From positions 136,041 through 200,040 of the forward strand of contig NZ_FOQY01000006.1 of assembly GCF_900113865.1 (NCBI RefSeq): a stretch of 64,000 bases of DNA. Direction: 5' to 3'. The position numbers and the translations under genes were made by a program. Shown one piece after another: positions 51,223 through 60,378 of this stretch. Position 1 is the stretch's first letter. Each line of letters opens with the position of its first letter. The DNA is from Streptosporangium canum (GTDB lineage Bacteria > Actinomycetota > Actinomycetes > Streptosporangiales > Streptosporangiaceae). Under the pieces are notes generated by a model. It was given only the letters and a program-made list of their open reading frames with translations, was not told the DNA's origin and searched no databases.

Positions 51223-53604
51223 ATGAATGTGGTGGCATCAACCACCTCGAAGCGGCTGCAGGCACAGGGGCTGCCGGCCGAGGTGACCAGTTTCGTGGGG
51301 CGTCGGCACGAGGTGGCCGAGGTCAAACGGCTGCTGTCCGGAGCCCGCGTGGTGACCCTCACCGGCACCGGCGGGGTCGGCAAGACCCGGCTGGCCCTGC
51401 GGGTCGCGGCAGACGTGGTGCGGGCCTTCCGGGACGGCGTGTGGCTGGTCGACCTCGCCGCGCTGGAGAGCCCGGAGCTGCTCGTCCAGGCGGTGAGCGA
51501 GGCCCTGGAGATCCGGGACCACTCCTCCCGTCCCCCCGTGCGGGTGCTCATCGAGCATCTGCGGGACAAGCAGGCCCTGGTGATCCTGGACAACTGCGAG
51601 CACCTCCTGCACGACTGCGCCGTGCTGGCCGAGACGCTGGTGCGCTCCACGCCTGAGGTGCGGATCCTCGCCACCAGCCGGCAGGTGCTGGGCATCGCCG
51701 GTGAGCAGACGCTCTCCGTCCCGGCGCTGCCGCTGCCGCTGCCGGACGCCGACGTCTCGCGGCCCTCCCTCGAATCGCTCGCGCAGTATGACGCGATACA
51801 GCTGTTCGTCGAGCGGGCCGGGGCCGTCCTGCCGGGGTTCGCCGTCACCGAGGCCAACAGGGACGCCGTGGAGCAGATCTGCCGGCGGCTGGACGGCATC
51901 CCGCTCGGGATCGAACTGGCTGCCGTGCGGCTGCGAGCCCTCTCCGTCGAGCAGTTGCTCGCCCGCCTGGACGACCGTTTCCACCTGCTCACCGCGGGAT
52001 CACGGGCGGCGCTGCCCCGCCAGCAGACCCTCCGTGCGCTGATCGACTGGAGCTACGCCCTCTGCACCGAGCAGGAGCGGCTGCTGTGGGCACGCGCCTC
52101 GGTGTTCGCCGACGGCCTGGACCTGCCGGCGGCCGAGGCGGTCTGCTCCGGCGACGGCATCCTCCGTGAGGAGGTCGTCGATCTGGTGATCGGACTGGTG
52201 GACAAGTCCGTTCTGATCAGGGACGACCGTCCGTCTTCCCCTTCGGCGGCCCGGTATCGGCTGCTGGAGACGGTCCGGCAGTACGGCCGGGAGCGGCTCG
52301 CCGCAACGGGTCAGGCGGCCGCGTTTCAGCGGCGGCACCGCGATTACTACCGGAAGCTGTCGGCACAGGCGCGCGCGGAGCAGTTCGGTCCGTCCCAGGT
52401 GGCCTGGTTCACCACCCTGAAGATCGAGCACGCCAACCTCCGCGCGGCCCTGGAGCATTGCTTCGCCAGGCCGGAGGGGATCGCGACGGGCCTGGGCATG
52501 GCCGCCGACCTGCTCTACCACTGGATCACCAACTGCTACCTGGCCGAGGGGCGCCGCTGGCTGGACCGGGGGCTCGCCGCCCGCACCGGACCGGACGAGA
52601 CCCGGGCCCGGGCCCTGTGGACCGACAGCTGGCTGGCCGTCATCCAGGCCGACGTCGCCTCCGCCGCGGCGATGCTGGAGGAGGCCGGTGCCCTCGGGGA
52701 GCGGCTCGGCCAGGAGCCGGTCCTCGCCTACGTCGCCCTCTACTCCGGAATGGTCGCCATGTACCGGGGGGACGCCGGATCCGCGGTCGCGCTCTACGAG
52801 GAGGCGGTGACCCGCCACCGCTCCACCGGCGACCCGGTGGGCCTGGCGCTGGCGCTCATCCGGCTCTGCCTCGCCCGATCCTTCCTGGGCGACTCGCCGG
52901 GCGCCGTCTCCGCCGCGGAGGAGTGCCTGGCGGTGTGCGACGCCCATGGAGAGGGCTGGCACAGGGCGTACGCGATGATGGCCCTCGGCATCGAGATCTG
53001 GCGTCAGGGCGACGCTCCGCGCGCGGCCGGACTCGAGAAGGAGAGCCTGCGGTTCAACTGCTCGCTCAGCGACCCGCTGGGCGCCGGGATCAACCTGGAG
53101 GTGCTGGCCTGGATCGCCGCCGCGGAGAAGCAGTACCAGAAGGCGGCCCGGCTGCTCGGGATCCTGGAGACCGTCTGGCAGGCGATCGGCGCGCCACTGT
53201 CCGGATTCGGGCACCTGGCCGGCTACCACGACGAATGCGTGTCCCGTGTCCGCCGGGCACTCGGGGAGCCGGCCTTCAACACGGCCGTCAGGCGAGGCGC
53301 CAGGCTCGCCTACGACGAGGCGCTCGCCTACGCACTCGACGAGAGCGCGCCCGGGGACGGGTCCCAGGCGGAAGAGGGACGGCCGGCGCCGTTGACCCGC
53401 AGGGAGATGGAGATCGCCCAGCTCGTCGCCCAGGGGATGAGCAACAAGGAGATCGCGGCCGCGCTGGTGATCGCCCAGCGCACCGCCGAGGGGCACGTCG
53501 AGCACATTCTGAGCAAGCTCGGCTTCACCTCACGCGCTCAGGTCGCCGTCTGGATAGGCGAGTGGAACCGGAGCGTGGACGGCGAGCACGATCCCGGCGG
53601 CTGA
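51223..53604 (+). CDS. NB-ARC-type ATPase with C-terminal LuxR helix-turn-helix
   Basis: A 793-aa signalling ATPase of the actinobacterial ATPase-TPR-LuxR class. The P-loop is GTGGVGKTRL near residue 47, and Walker B is ALVILDNCEHLL. RILATSRQVLGIAGE and the winged-helix region LIDWSYALCTEQERLLW follow. TPR-like helical repeats span about 390-680. The LuxR helix-turn-helix near 730-790 has LTRREMEIAQLVAQGMSNKE. ATG 51223 has GAGG at 5 nt. Such proteins are ATP-dependent transcriptional activators. The targets are unknown. Confidence 0.9.
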   Translation: MNVVASTTSKRLQAQGLPAEVTSFVGRRHEVAEVKRLLSGARVVTLTGTGGVGKTRLALRVAADVVRAFRDGVWLVDLAALESPELLVQAVSEALEIRDHSSRPPVRVLIEHLRDKQALVILDNCEHLLHDCAVLAETLVRSTPEVRILATSRQVLGIAGEQTLSVPALPLPLPDADVSRPSLESLAQYDAIQLFVERAGAVLPGFAVTEANRDAVEQICRRLDGIPLGIELAAVRLRALSVEQLLARLDDRFHLLTAGSRAALPRQQTLRALIDWSYALCTEQERLLWARASVFADGLDLPAAEAVCSGDGILREEVVDLVIGLVDKSVLIRDDRPSSPSAARYRLLETVRQYGRERLAATGQAAAFQRRHRDYYRKLSAQARAEQFGPSQVAWFTTLKIEHANLRAALEHCFARPEGIATGLGMAADLLYHWITNCYLAEGRRWLDRGLAARTGPDETRARALWTDSWLAVIQADVASAAAMLEEAGALGERLGQEPVLAYVALYSGMVAMYRGDAGSAVALYEEAVTRHRSTGDPVGLALALIRLCLARSFLGDSPGAVSAAEECLAVCDAHGEGWHRAYAMMALGIEIWRQGDAPRAAGLEKESLRFNCSLSDPLGAGINLEVLAWIAAAEKQYQKAARLLGILETVWQAIGAPLSGFGHLAGYHDECVSRVRRALGEPAFNTAVRRGARLAYDEALAYALDESAPGDGSQAEEGRPAPLTRREMEIAQLVAQGMSNKEIAAALVIAQRTAEGHVEHILSKLGFTSRAQVAVWIGEWNRSVDGEHDPGG

Positions 53605-53695
53605 CAGGGGACGCGGTGTGACGGGCGAAGGGACACCGGAGCCGATCCGTGTGGTGACCTCATCGGCTCCGGCGTCCCACCCGGGGAGGGGGCGG

Positions 53696-53765
53696 GGCGG
53701 GTCAGGCGACCCGGTCCTCGGAGGGGGCAGGGCGGGTCAGGCGACCCGGTCCTCGGAGAGGGCGT
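53696..53765. repeat. 35-bp tandem duplication at the 3' end of the HATPase gene
   Basis: Units 53696-53730 and 53731-53765 are nearly identical. The second contains the last codons and stop of the HATPase gene (minus strand); the first is a downstream copy of the same SEDRVA-stop codons. Confidence 0.9.
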
Positions 53766-54297
53766 CGACGGGCAGCTCGAACCAGACCGCCTTGCCCGCC
53801 GGCGTGCGGGCACTGCCCCAGCAGCAGGCCAGCAGGTCGAGCATGTACAGCCCGCGCCCGCTCTCGTCGTCGTCGCGAGCCCGGCGCATGCGAGGCGCCG
53901 CGGGATGGGCGTCCTCGACCTCGCAGCGCAGCAGGCCGTCCTGGCAGCGGAGGGTGAGCCGGATCGCCCCCCTCGCATGGTCCAGCGCGTTGGTGACCAG
54001 CTCGCTGACGAGCAGTTCGGCGACCTCGCTCTGCTCCTCCAGCCCCCACTCGGCCAGCCGGGCGCGGACCAGCCGCCGCGCTCTGGGCACGGAGCGCGGC
54101 TCGGGCGGGAGCGGCCAGGAGGCCTCCGGGGCAGGGGGCTCCTCTGGAGGGCGGGCCACACGTTCACCGAGCTGGATGACGGTGCGCCTGAGCCGGTGCC
54201 GGAAGCGCGCGTAGCGGTTCACGGAAAGGACCTCGGCCGGCGCGAGCGGGCACAACGTGCCCGCTCGCCGGTCGGCGGGAGCGGAGAACGGGTTCAT
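53737..54297 (-). CDS. HATPase_c anti-sigma-factor-like ATP-binding protein
   Basis: A 186-aa RsbW/SpoIIAB-like GHKL ATPase domain at about 75-180. The N-box is LLVSELVTNALDHA and the G-box region DDDESGRGLYMLDLLA. The first 70 residues are Arg/Pro-rich. Stand-alone GHKL proteins of this kind are abundant in actinomycetes and regulate sigma factors or anti-anti-sigma partners. ATG 54297 overlaps the stop of the DUF5999 gene (ATGA), so the two are co-translated. No STAS or sigma gene is adjacent. Confidence 0.85.
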   Translation of the reverse strand: MNPFSAPADRRAGTLCPLAPAEVLSVNRYARFRHRLRRTVIQLGERVARPPEEPPAPEASWPLPPEPRSVPRARRLVRARLAEWGLEEQSEVAELLVSELVTNALDHARGAIRLTLRCQDGLLRCEVEDAHPAAPRMRRARDDDESGRGLYMLDLLACCWGSARTPAGKAVWFELPVDALSEDRVA

Positions 54298-54488
54298 GCC
54301 ACCCGCTCGCGGAGATCGCGGTGGGCGGAGACGCTGCTTCCGTCGGGCAGGAGCTCACCGGTGTCCTCGAAGACCACCACACCGTTGCAGAGCAACCCCC
54401 ATCCCTGCGCAGGGTGGAAGGCCACGAGCGAGGCGGCCTCACGATCTGGAGCGCTCGCGGGAGGACACAGGGGTTGGTGCTGACACAT
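54294..54488 (-). CDS. DUF5999 family protein
   Basis: A 64-aa protein that begins MCQHQPLCPPA and contains GWGLLCNGVVVFEDTGELLP. This is the pattern of the actinobacterial DUF5999 family of unknown function. The paired cysteines near the N-terminus (C2, C8) and C34 may bind metal. It is the first gene of a two-gene operon with the HATPase. The Shine-Dalgarno is weak (GAAGG). Confidence 0.85.
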   Translation of the reverse strand: MCQHQPLCPPASAPDREAASLVAFHPAQGWGLLCNGVVVFEDTGELLPDGSSVSAHRDLRERVA

Positions 54489-54650
54489 GGCTCGTACCTT
54501 CGATCCTTTGCTGGTCGCGCCGGAGTGCTTGCCGACGTGACCAGCATCTCCTCCGAAAAGACAGCGTCGGAACGGGATAAATACCCATATAGATACCTAT
54601 CCCGTGGTACGTGGTCTCGTAAAACGTAGGTCCGTAGTACGTAGGCAGGT
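54489..54650 (-). promoter_or_regulatory. AT-rich promoter region of the DUF5999-HATPase operon
   Basis: CGGGATA (54573-54579) and TATCCCG (54598-54604) form an inverted repeat. It encloses ATACCCAT and ATACCTAT, direct repeats with an 11-bp period. Several ACGTGG/ACGTAGG copies follow at 54609-54645. The dense repeats suggest a controlled promoter read on the minus strand. Confidence 0.4.
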
Positions 54651-54743
54651 GTCCCGGATGCCCCTCCGCGGAAGGCGGAAGCCGTCCGGCCCGGTGCGGC
54701 GGACCCGCCGCCCGGCCGCCCGGCGTGGAGGTCCGGAGACGAC

Positions 54744-54771
54744 GGACGGCCCGGCGCGGGCCGGGCCGTCC
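54744..54771 (-). terminator. Terminator of the cmk-der operon
   Basis: GGACGGCCCGGC (54744-54755) pairs exactly with 54760-54771 around GCGG, 10 bases past the der stop. There is no U-tract. Confidence 0.7.
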
Positions 54772-54781
54772 GATCAGATGG

Positions 54782-56200
54782 TCACTTCTTCTTCTGGGCC
54801 CCTCGCTTGTCACGGATCTTCATCGTGACCTCCAGCGGAGAGCCCGCGAAGCCGAACTCCTCGCGGATCCGGCGCTCGATGAAGCGGCGGTAGGTCTCCT
54901 CAAGGAAGCCCGAGGTGAACAGCACGAACTTGGGCGGCTCCGTCGACGCCTGGGTGGCGAAGAGGATCTTGGGCTGCTTGCCGCCGCGGACCGGCGGCGG
55001 GGTGGCCGCGACCAGGTCGGTGAGGAAGGCGTTGAGGCGGGCCGTGGGGACCCGGGTGGACCAGGAGTCCAGCGCCTTCTCGATGGCCGGGACGAGCTTC
55101 TCCACGTGCCAGCCGGTCTTGGCGGAGATGTTGACGCGCAGCGCCCACGGCACGCGGACGAGCTGGCGGTCGATCTCCTTCTCCAGGTAGTAGCGGCGGT
55201 CCTCGTCGAGGAGGTCCCACTTGTTGAACGCCACGACCATGGCACGGCCCGACTCGATCACCAGGGAGATGATCCGCAGATCCTGCTCGGTCAGCACATC
55301 GCTGGCGTCGATGAGCACGACCGCGATCTCCGAGCGCTCCAGGGCGCCCCGGGTGCGCATGCTCGCGTAGAAGTCGGCGCCCTTCAGCTCACGGTCGCGC
55401 CGGCGGATGCCGGCGGTGTCCACGAAGCGCCAGGTCTTGCCGCCGAGCTGGATCAGCTCGTCGACCGGGTCACGGGTGGTCCCCGCCATCGGGTCGACCA
55501 GCACGCGCTCCTCGCCCGCCAGCTTGTTCAGCAGCGAGGACTTGCCCACGTTGGGCTTGCCCACCAGGGCCACCCTGCGCGGGCCGCGCTCGACGCCGAA
55601 ACGCTGCTGCGGCGTCTCCGGCAGCTTGTCCAGGATCACGTCCAGCAGGTCGCCGCTGGAACGGCCGTGCAGGGCCGAGACCGGCTGCGGCTCCCCCAGG
55701 CCGAGAGCCCAGAGACCGGCGGCCTCCAGCTCCATCTGCTGGTTGTCGACCTTGTTGGCGGCCAGGATGACCGGCTTGCCGGAGCCGCGCAGCACGTGGC
55801 CGACGATCTCGTCGGCGTCGGTCACGCCCACCACGGCGTCCACCACGAACAGGATCACGTCGGCCAGCTCGGCCGCGACCTGCGCCTGCTCGGCGATCTT
55901 CAGTGCCATGCCGGTCGCGTCGGGATCCCAGCCACCGGTGTCGACCACCGTGAACCGGCGTCCACGCCAGGTGGCGTCGTAGGTGACCCGGTCACGGGTC
56001 ACGCCCGGCACGTCCTCCACGACCGCCTCCCGGCGGCCGATGATCCGGTTGACCAGAGTGGACTTGCCCACGTTGGGACGGCCCACCACGGCCACGACCG
56101 GCTGCGGGCCGGAGTCCGGGCCCACTTCCTCAGAGCTGTCTTCGGTACCCAGATCGGCCAGCTCAGCCTCGATCCAGCCGCTGTCTTCTTCCCCGGTCAC
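54782..56200 (-). CDS. der: Ribosome biogenesis GTPase Der (EngA)
   Basis: A 472-aa double-GTPase needed for 50S subunit assembly. The first G-domain has G1 [10 protein letters not shown] near residue 37 and the second [10 protein letters not shown] near 210. DxxG appears as DTGGW and DTAGI, and the NKxD motifs are ANKVD and FNKWD. A C-terminal KH-like domain covers about 390-470, and the protein ends in a Lys-rich tail. GTG 56200 overlaps the cmk stop by 4 bp. It is cytoplasmic and likely essential. Confidence 0.96.
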   Translation of the reverse strand: MTGEEDSGWIEAELADLGTEDSSEEVGPDSGPQPVVAVVGRPNVGKSTLVNRIIGRREAVVEDVPGVTRDRVTYDATWRGRRFTVVDTGGWDPDATGMALKIAEQAQVAAELADVILFVVDAVVGVTDADEIVGHVLRGSGKPVILAANKVDNQQMELEAAGLWALGLGEPQPVSALHGRSSGDLLDVILDKLPETPQQRFGVERGPRRVALVGKPNVGKSSLLNKLAGEERVLVDPMAGTTRDPVDELIQLGGKTWRFVDTAGIRRRDRELKGADFYASMRTRGALERSEIAVVLIDASDVLTEQDLRIISLVIESGRAMVVAFNKWDLLDEDRRYYLEKEIDRQLVRVPWALRVNISAKTGWHVEKLVPAIEKALDSWSTRVPTARLNAFLTDLVAATPPPVRGGKQPKILFATQASTEPPKFVLFTSGFLEETYRRFIERRIREEFGFAGSPLEVTMKIRDKRGAQKKK

Positions 56201-56853
56201 GCCTTTTCCTTAATCACACGTAGCACCTCGGCGATGACCTCTTCCAGGTTCAGCGCCGTGGTGTCCAGTTCGACGGCGTCGGCCGCCATTGCGAGCGGAT
56301 CTGTCTTCCGCGTCGAGTCCAGGGTGTCGCGCCGGGCCATCGCGGCCTTCTGCGTCTCCACCGTGGTCCCGGTGAGCTCTGCCGTACGGCGGAGCGCACG
56401 GGCGTCCGCGCTTGCGGTCAGGTAGACCTTGACCGGAGCGCCGGGCGTCACCACCGTGCCGATGTCGCGGCCCTCGACGACGATGCCGCCCAGGCCGATG
56501 ATCTCACGCTGCTCGGCCACCAGCCGGCGCCGCACCTCGGGCACGGCGCTGACCGCGGAGACGGCGGCGGTGACCTCGGAGGTCCGGATGGCCAGGGCGG
56601 CGTCGGCGCCGTCCACGGCCACCGACGGGGCGTCCGGATCGGTGCCCATCGAGAGAACCGGGGCCAGGGCCCTGGCCGCGATCGCCTCCGGATCGGTGAG
56701 ATCGACCCCTCGTTCGAGCATCCACCAGGTGATCGCCCGGTACATCGCTCCGGTGTCGAGATAACGCAGTCCCAGTGCCCGCGCGACACCGCGCGACGCG
56801 CTCGACTTGCCCGACCCCGAAGGACCGTCCATGGCGACGACCAGTCCGGTCAC
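56197..56853 (-). CDS. cmk: Cytidylate kinase
   Basis: A 218-aa CMP/dCMP kinase. The P-loop is GPSGSGKSS at about 10-18. [20 protein letters not shown] binds the nucleotide, GRDIGTVV is the conserved Arg-Asp motif, and [20 protein letters not shown] is in the C-terminal part. The start is GTG 56853 with GGGAGAGG upstream. It is coupled to der, as in many actinobacteria. It supplies CDP for nucleic-acid and lipid precursor synthesis. Confidence 0.96.
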   Translation of the reverse strand: MTGLVVAMDGPSGSGKSSASRGVARALGLRYLDTGAMYRAITWWMLERGVDLTDPEAIAARALAPVLSMGTDPDAPSVAVDGADAALAIRTSEVTAAVSAVSAVPEVRRRLVAEQREIIGLGGIVVEGRDIGTVVTPGAPVKVYLTASADARALRRTAELTGTTVETQKAAMARRDTLDSTRKTDPLAMAADAVELDTTALNLEEVIAEVLRVIKEKA

Positions 56854-56944
56854 GACGCCTCTCCCTTACAGCCCGCTTCAGTTGTCCGTACGAGGCTACC
56901 GGGAGCGGAGGCGGAAGCACGCATCGATCGCCCCGGGCGCTCCC

Positions 56945-56964
56945 CGGCCCGCCGGAGCGGGCCG
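56945..56964 (-). terminator. Hairpin after tyrA
   Basis: CGGCCCG (56945-56951) pairs with CGGGCCG (56958-56964) around CCGGAG, 14 bases past the tyrA stop. It is a modest stem without a U-tract. Confidence 0.4.
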
Positions 56965-56977
56965 CGGAACGGACCCG

Positions 56978-58051
56978 TTACGGCAGGTGCCAGCCGTGCG
57001 CGCGCAGGGCCTCGGACAGCACCGCCACCGCCTCCGGCTGCACGGACAGGTCGGCGGCGCCCAGCGGCAGCCCTGGGGCGTGCTCCAGCCGGACGTCCTC
57101 GATGTTGACGCCCGCCGCCTCGGCCACCAGGAACAGCTTGGCCAGCTCGCCCGGACGGTCGCCGATGATGACCTGGACGGTCGCATAGGTGCGCGCCGGG
57201 CCTCCGTGCTTGCCGGGGATCCGGCCCGTGCCCGCGACGCCGCGGTGCAGCAGCTCGGTGACCTGGCCCATGGCCGCCGGATCCGCGGAGGCCCGCAGCG
57301 ACGCGGCCGCGGCCGCCAGGTCAGCGGCCACCGCCTCCAGCACGTCGGCCACCGGCAGCGCGTTGCCCGACAGGATCCCGGTCCACAGGCCCGGGTCGCC
57401 TGCCGCGATGCGCGTGACGTCACGGACGCCCTGCCCGGCCAGGCCGAGCGCGGTCGCCGGCGCGTCGGCGAGCCGGGCGGCCACCGCGGAGGCGGTCACG
57501 TGCGGAGCGTGCGAGACGATCGCGACGGCCCTGTCGTGCTCGGCGGCGTCGACCCGGACGGCCTCGCCGCCACAGAGCTTGATCAGCCCGAGCAGAACCT
57601 CCACCGCGTCGGGCGAGGTCTCCTCCGTCGGGCACAGCGCCCACGGGCGGCCCAGGAACAGGTCGGCCCTGGCCGCGGCGGGCCCCGAACGCTCCCGGCC
57701 CGCCAGCGGGTGCCCGGCGACGTAGGTGGTCAGATCACAGCCGAGATCCGCGGCCTGCCGGAGCGGCAGCGCCTTGACGCTGGCCACGTCGGTGTAGAAC
57801 CGGGCGGCCCCGGCCCGCTGAAGGTCGGCGAGCTGAGCGGCGACCGCCTGCGGGGGGACCGCGATGACCGCGAGGTCCACGGTCCGCCCGGCGGGCCACT
57901 CGGTGCCGGCGCCCAGCTCCCGCGCCAGCCGTACGGCTCCCGCGTCGCGGTCGGCCAGGTAGACGGTGACGCCCTGCTCCCGCAGGGCCAGGGCGACCGA
58001 GGTGCCGATCAGGCCGGTGCCGACGACGAGGACGCTCTCGGGACTGCTCAC
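56978..58051 (-). CDS. tyrA: Prephenate dehydrogenase
   Basis: A 357-aa NAD-dependent TyrA. The Rossmann motif is VVGTGLIGTSVALAL at about 9-23. YVAGHPLAGRERSG and a helical dimerisation domain follow. A C-terminal ACT domain (about 285-357) gives likely tyrosine feedback control. GTG 58051 is favoured by GGGAG at 5 nt; ATG 58087 would extend the N-terminus by 12 residues. It follows aroH, making a chorismate-to-tyrosine pair. Confidence 0.93.
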   Translation of the reverse strand: MSSPESVLVVGTGLIGTSVALALREQGVTVYLADRDAGAVRLARELGAGTEWPAGRTVDLAVIAVPPQAVAAQLADLQRAGAARFYTDVASVKALPLRQAADLGCDLTTYVAGHPLAGRERSGPAAARADLFLGRPWALCPTEETSPDAVEVLLGLIKLCGGEAVRVDAAEHDRAVAIVSHAPHVTASAVAARLADAPATALGLAGQGVRDVTRIAAGDPGLWTGILSGNALPVADVLEAVAADLAAAAASLRASADPAAMGQVTELLHRGVAGTGRIPGKHGGPARTYATVQVIIGDRPGELAKLFLVAEAAGVNIEDVRLEHAPGLPLGAADLSVQPEAVAVLSEALRAHGWHLP

Positions 58052-58094
58052 GCGTGCTCCCTGGACTTCTCGGACGTGGTGCCGCATGAGGGGA

Positions 58095-58454
58095 TCACTG
58101 GGCGATGTCCACGCGCAGGGCCACCGCGCCGCGCAGGTAGACGTGCTGGATGTCCTGGCGGGGCCGGTCGGTCTCCACGTGGGCCATCAGCCGGACGACA
58201 TGGGGCAGCGCGCCCGGCACGTCGATCTCGGACGCGCAGATCAGCGGGACGTCATGGAAGCCGAGCTTGCGCGCGGCCAGGGCGGGGAACTCCGCGGTCA
58301 GGTCGGGCGTGGCCGTGAAGATCACGCTGATCACGTCGTCGGTGGTGAGCCTGTTGCGCCCCATCACCTCGGTGACAAGCTCGGTCACCCCGGACAGGAT
58401 GGCCTCCCGGTCGTTGCCATCGACCTGGATCGCGCCCCGGATCGCCCGCACCAT
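58095..58454 (-). CDS. aroH: Monofunctional chorismate mutase, AroH class
   Basis: A 119-aa enzyme of the B. subtilis AroH type, a trimeric alpha/beta barrel that turns chorismate into prephenate. Typical blocks are RGAIQVDGNDREAIL near the start, VISVIFTATPDLTAEFPA, and HVYLRGAVALR, which includes the active-site Arg. ATG 58454 has GGAGGAG at 5 nt. It lies directly upstream of tyrA, whose enzyme uses its product. Confidence 0.94.
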   Translation of the reverse strand: MVRAIRGAIQVDGNDREAILSGVTELVTEVMGRNRLTTDDVISVIFTATPDLTAEFPALAARKLGFHDVPLICASEIDVPGALPHVVRLMAHVETDRPRQDIQHVYLRGAVALRVDIAQ

Positions 58455-58474
58455 CGTCGCTCCTCCATACCGTT

Positions 58475-58508
58475 CACGCCGGACCACCCCGCGAGGCGGT
58501 CCGGCGTG
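58475..58508 (-). terminator. Hairpin between rluB and aroH
   Basis: CACGCCGGACC (58475-58485) pairs exactly with GGTCCGGCGTG (58498-58508) around a 12-nt loop. It follows the rluB stop by 25 bases and precedes aroH, so it probably ends the upstream operon. Confidence 0.65.
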
Positions 58509-58533
58509 TCCTAAACGTACGTATTACGGAAGG

Positions 58534-60378
58534 TTACAGGCCGACGGCGGCGTAGAGCTCGCCGACTTCCTTGACGGTCAGCGCGCGCACCGTACCCGGC
58601 TTGAGACGGCCGAGCTTCACCGGGCCGAACTCGATGCGGGCCAGGTCGATGACCGGGTGCCCGACCTCCTCCAGCATGCGGCGGACGATGTGCTTGCGGC
58701 CCTCGTGCAGGACGACCTCCACCAGGGCCTGCTGCCCGTGCTCCTGCACCAGGGTGAAGGAGTCGGCCTTGGCGATGCCGTCCTCCAGCTCGATGCCCTT
58801 CTTCAGGCGACGGCCCAGGTCACGCTCGATCCTGCCGGGGACCTTCGCCCAGTACTTCTTCTGCACGCCGTAGCTCGGGTGGGTGAGCCGGTTGGCCAGC
58901 TCTCCGTCGTTGGTGAGCAGGATGAGACCCTCGGTCTCGGTGTCCAGGCGGCCCACGTGGAACAGCCGCTCGGTACGGTCGGCCACGAAGTCGGCCAGCG
59001 AGGGGCGGCCGTCGGGGTCCGACATGGTGCTGACGACGCCGATCGGCTTGTTGATGGCGAGGTAGACCAGGTCGGGCATGGTCGGCAGGCGCTTGCCGTC
59101 CACGTGGATGACCTGCTTGGCCGGGTCGACCCGGGCGCCGAAGCGGCGGACCACCTGGCCGTCGACCGTCACCCGGCCGTCGCCGATCATGTCCTCGCAG
59201 GCCCGGCGGCTGGCCACGCCCGCCTGGGCGAGGACCTTCTGCAGCCGGACACCGTCCGGGACCTCGGTGGTGTCGCGCTCGTCGACGTAGTCGCGGTCGT
59301 AGAAGTCCGAGTCGCGCTTGGGCTGGCGGGCGGTCTTGAACCGGTCGTTGTCGATCGCGCCGGGCCTGCGCTCGGCCTTCGCGGGGCCGCGGTCGGCGAC
59401 GGTACGGCGCTCGCCGTACGAGCCGGCCCGCTTGCCGCCGATCGTCTGGACCTCGTCCGCTCGGCCGGCCCTGCCGAACCGGCTGCGGGAACCGGCGCCG
59501 GGCGCGTCTGCGCGGCCGCGGTCCGCACCGAACCTGCCACGCGAGCCACCACGGTCGTCGCGGCGCGGACCGTCGGAACGGAAACCGCCCTGCGACCCAC
59601 GGTCATCACGGCGCGGACCGTCCGAGCGGAAACCGCCACGGTCGTCACGGCGCGGACCGTCCGAGCGGAAACCACCCTGCGACCCACGGTCATCACGGCG
59701 GGGAGCGTCCGAGCGGAACCCGCCACGGTCGTCACGGCGGGGGGCGTCGGAACGGGGACCACCCTCGGCGGGCCTGCCGAACCGGCTGCGGGAACCGTCG
59801 CGCTCGGCGCGGAAACCGCCACGGTCGTCACGGCGCGGACCGTCGGAACGGAAACCGCCCTGCGACCCACGGTCGTCACGGCGGGGGGCGTCAGAACGGA
59901 AACCGCCACGCGAGCCGCCACGGTCATCACGGCGCGGACCGTCCGAGCGGAAACCACCCTGCGACCCACGGTCATCACGGCGCGGACCGTCCGAGCGGAA
60001 ACCACCCTGCGACCCACGGTCATCACGGCGGGGGGCGTCCGAGCGGAAACCGCCACGGTCATCGCGGCGCGGACCGTCGGAACGGAAGCCGCCCTGCGAC
60101 CCGCCACGGTCGTCACGGCGGGGGGCGTCGGAACGGGGACCGCCCTCGGCGGGTCTGCCGAACCGGCTGCGGGAACCGTCGCGCTCGGCGCGGAAACCGC
60201 CACGGTCGTCACGGCGCGGACCGTCGGAACGGAAACCGCCCTGCGACCCACCACGGGATCCGCCGGACCGGGAACCGCCCCGGGAGTTGTCGCCCCCACG
60301 GGGACTGCCACCGCGCGGGGCTCCGCCACGGCCTTGACCGCGTCCATCACCGGACGGGGTGCTACGCCTGCTGTTCAC
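58534..60378 (-). CDS. rluB: Pseudouridine synthase RluB with long RG/D-rich N-terminal extension
   Basis: A 614-aa protein; normal RluB enzymes are about 240-300 aa. The first 370 or so residues are disordered, with 13 copies of RSD(G/A)PRRDDRG separated by G/S/Q-rich linkers. The enzyme follows: S4 domain VRLQKVLAQAGVASRRACED near 372, and the catalytic Asp in GRLDTETEGL near 476. RluB modifies 23S rRNA. The basic extension may bind RNA or drive condensation. GTG 60378 shares a base with the scpB stop. Confidence 0.92.
   Translation of the reverse strand: MNSRRSTPSGDGRGQGRGGAPRGGSPRGGDNSRGGSRSGGSRGGSQGGFRSDGPRRDDRGGFRAERDGSRSRFGRPAEGGPRSDAPRRDDRGGSQGGFRSDGPRRDDRGGFRSDAPRRDDRGSQGGFRSDGPRRDDRGSQGGFRSDGPRRDDRGGSRGGFRSDAPRRDDRGSQGGFRSDGPRRDDRGGFRAERDGSRSRFGRPAEGGPRSDAPRRDDRGGFRSDAPRRDDRGSQGGFRSDGPRRDDRGGFRSDGPRRDDRGSQGGFRSDGPRRDDRGGSRGRFGADRGRADAPGAGSRSRFGRAGRADEVQTIGGKRAGSYGERRTVADRGPAKAERRPGAIDNDRFKTARQPKRDSDFYDRDYVDERDTTEVPDGVRLQKVLAQAGVASRRACEDMIGDGRVTVDGQVVRRFGARVDPAKQVIHVDGKRLPTMPDLVYLAINKPIGVVSTMSDPDGRPSLADFVADRTERLFHVGRLDTETEGLILLTNDGELANRLTHPSYGVQKKYWAKVPGRIERDLGRRLKKGIELEDGIAKADSFTLVQEHGQQALVEVVLHEGRKHIVRRMLEEVGHPVIDLARIEFGPVKLGRLKPGTVRALTVKEVGELYAAVGL
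59540..60280 (-). repeat. Tandem repeats encoding the RluB extension
   Basis: Short units of about 45-57 bp encode the RSDGPRRDDRG motif. A higher-order duplication spans 140 bp: 59731-59870 and 60112-60251 differ at about two positions, at an offset of 381 bp (127 codons). Confidence 0.9.
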
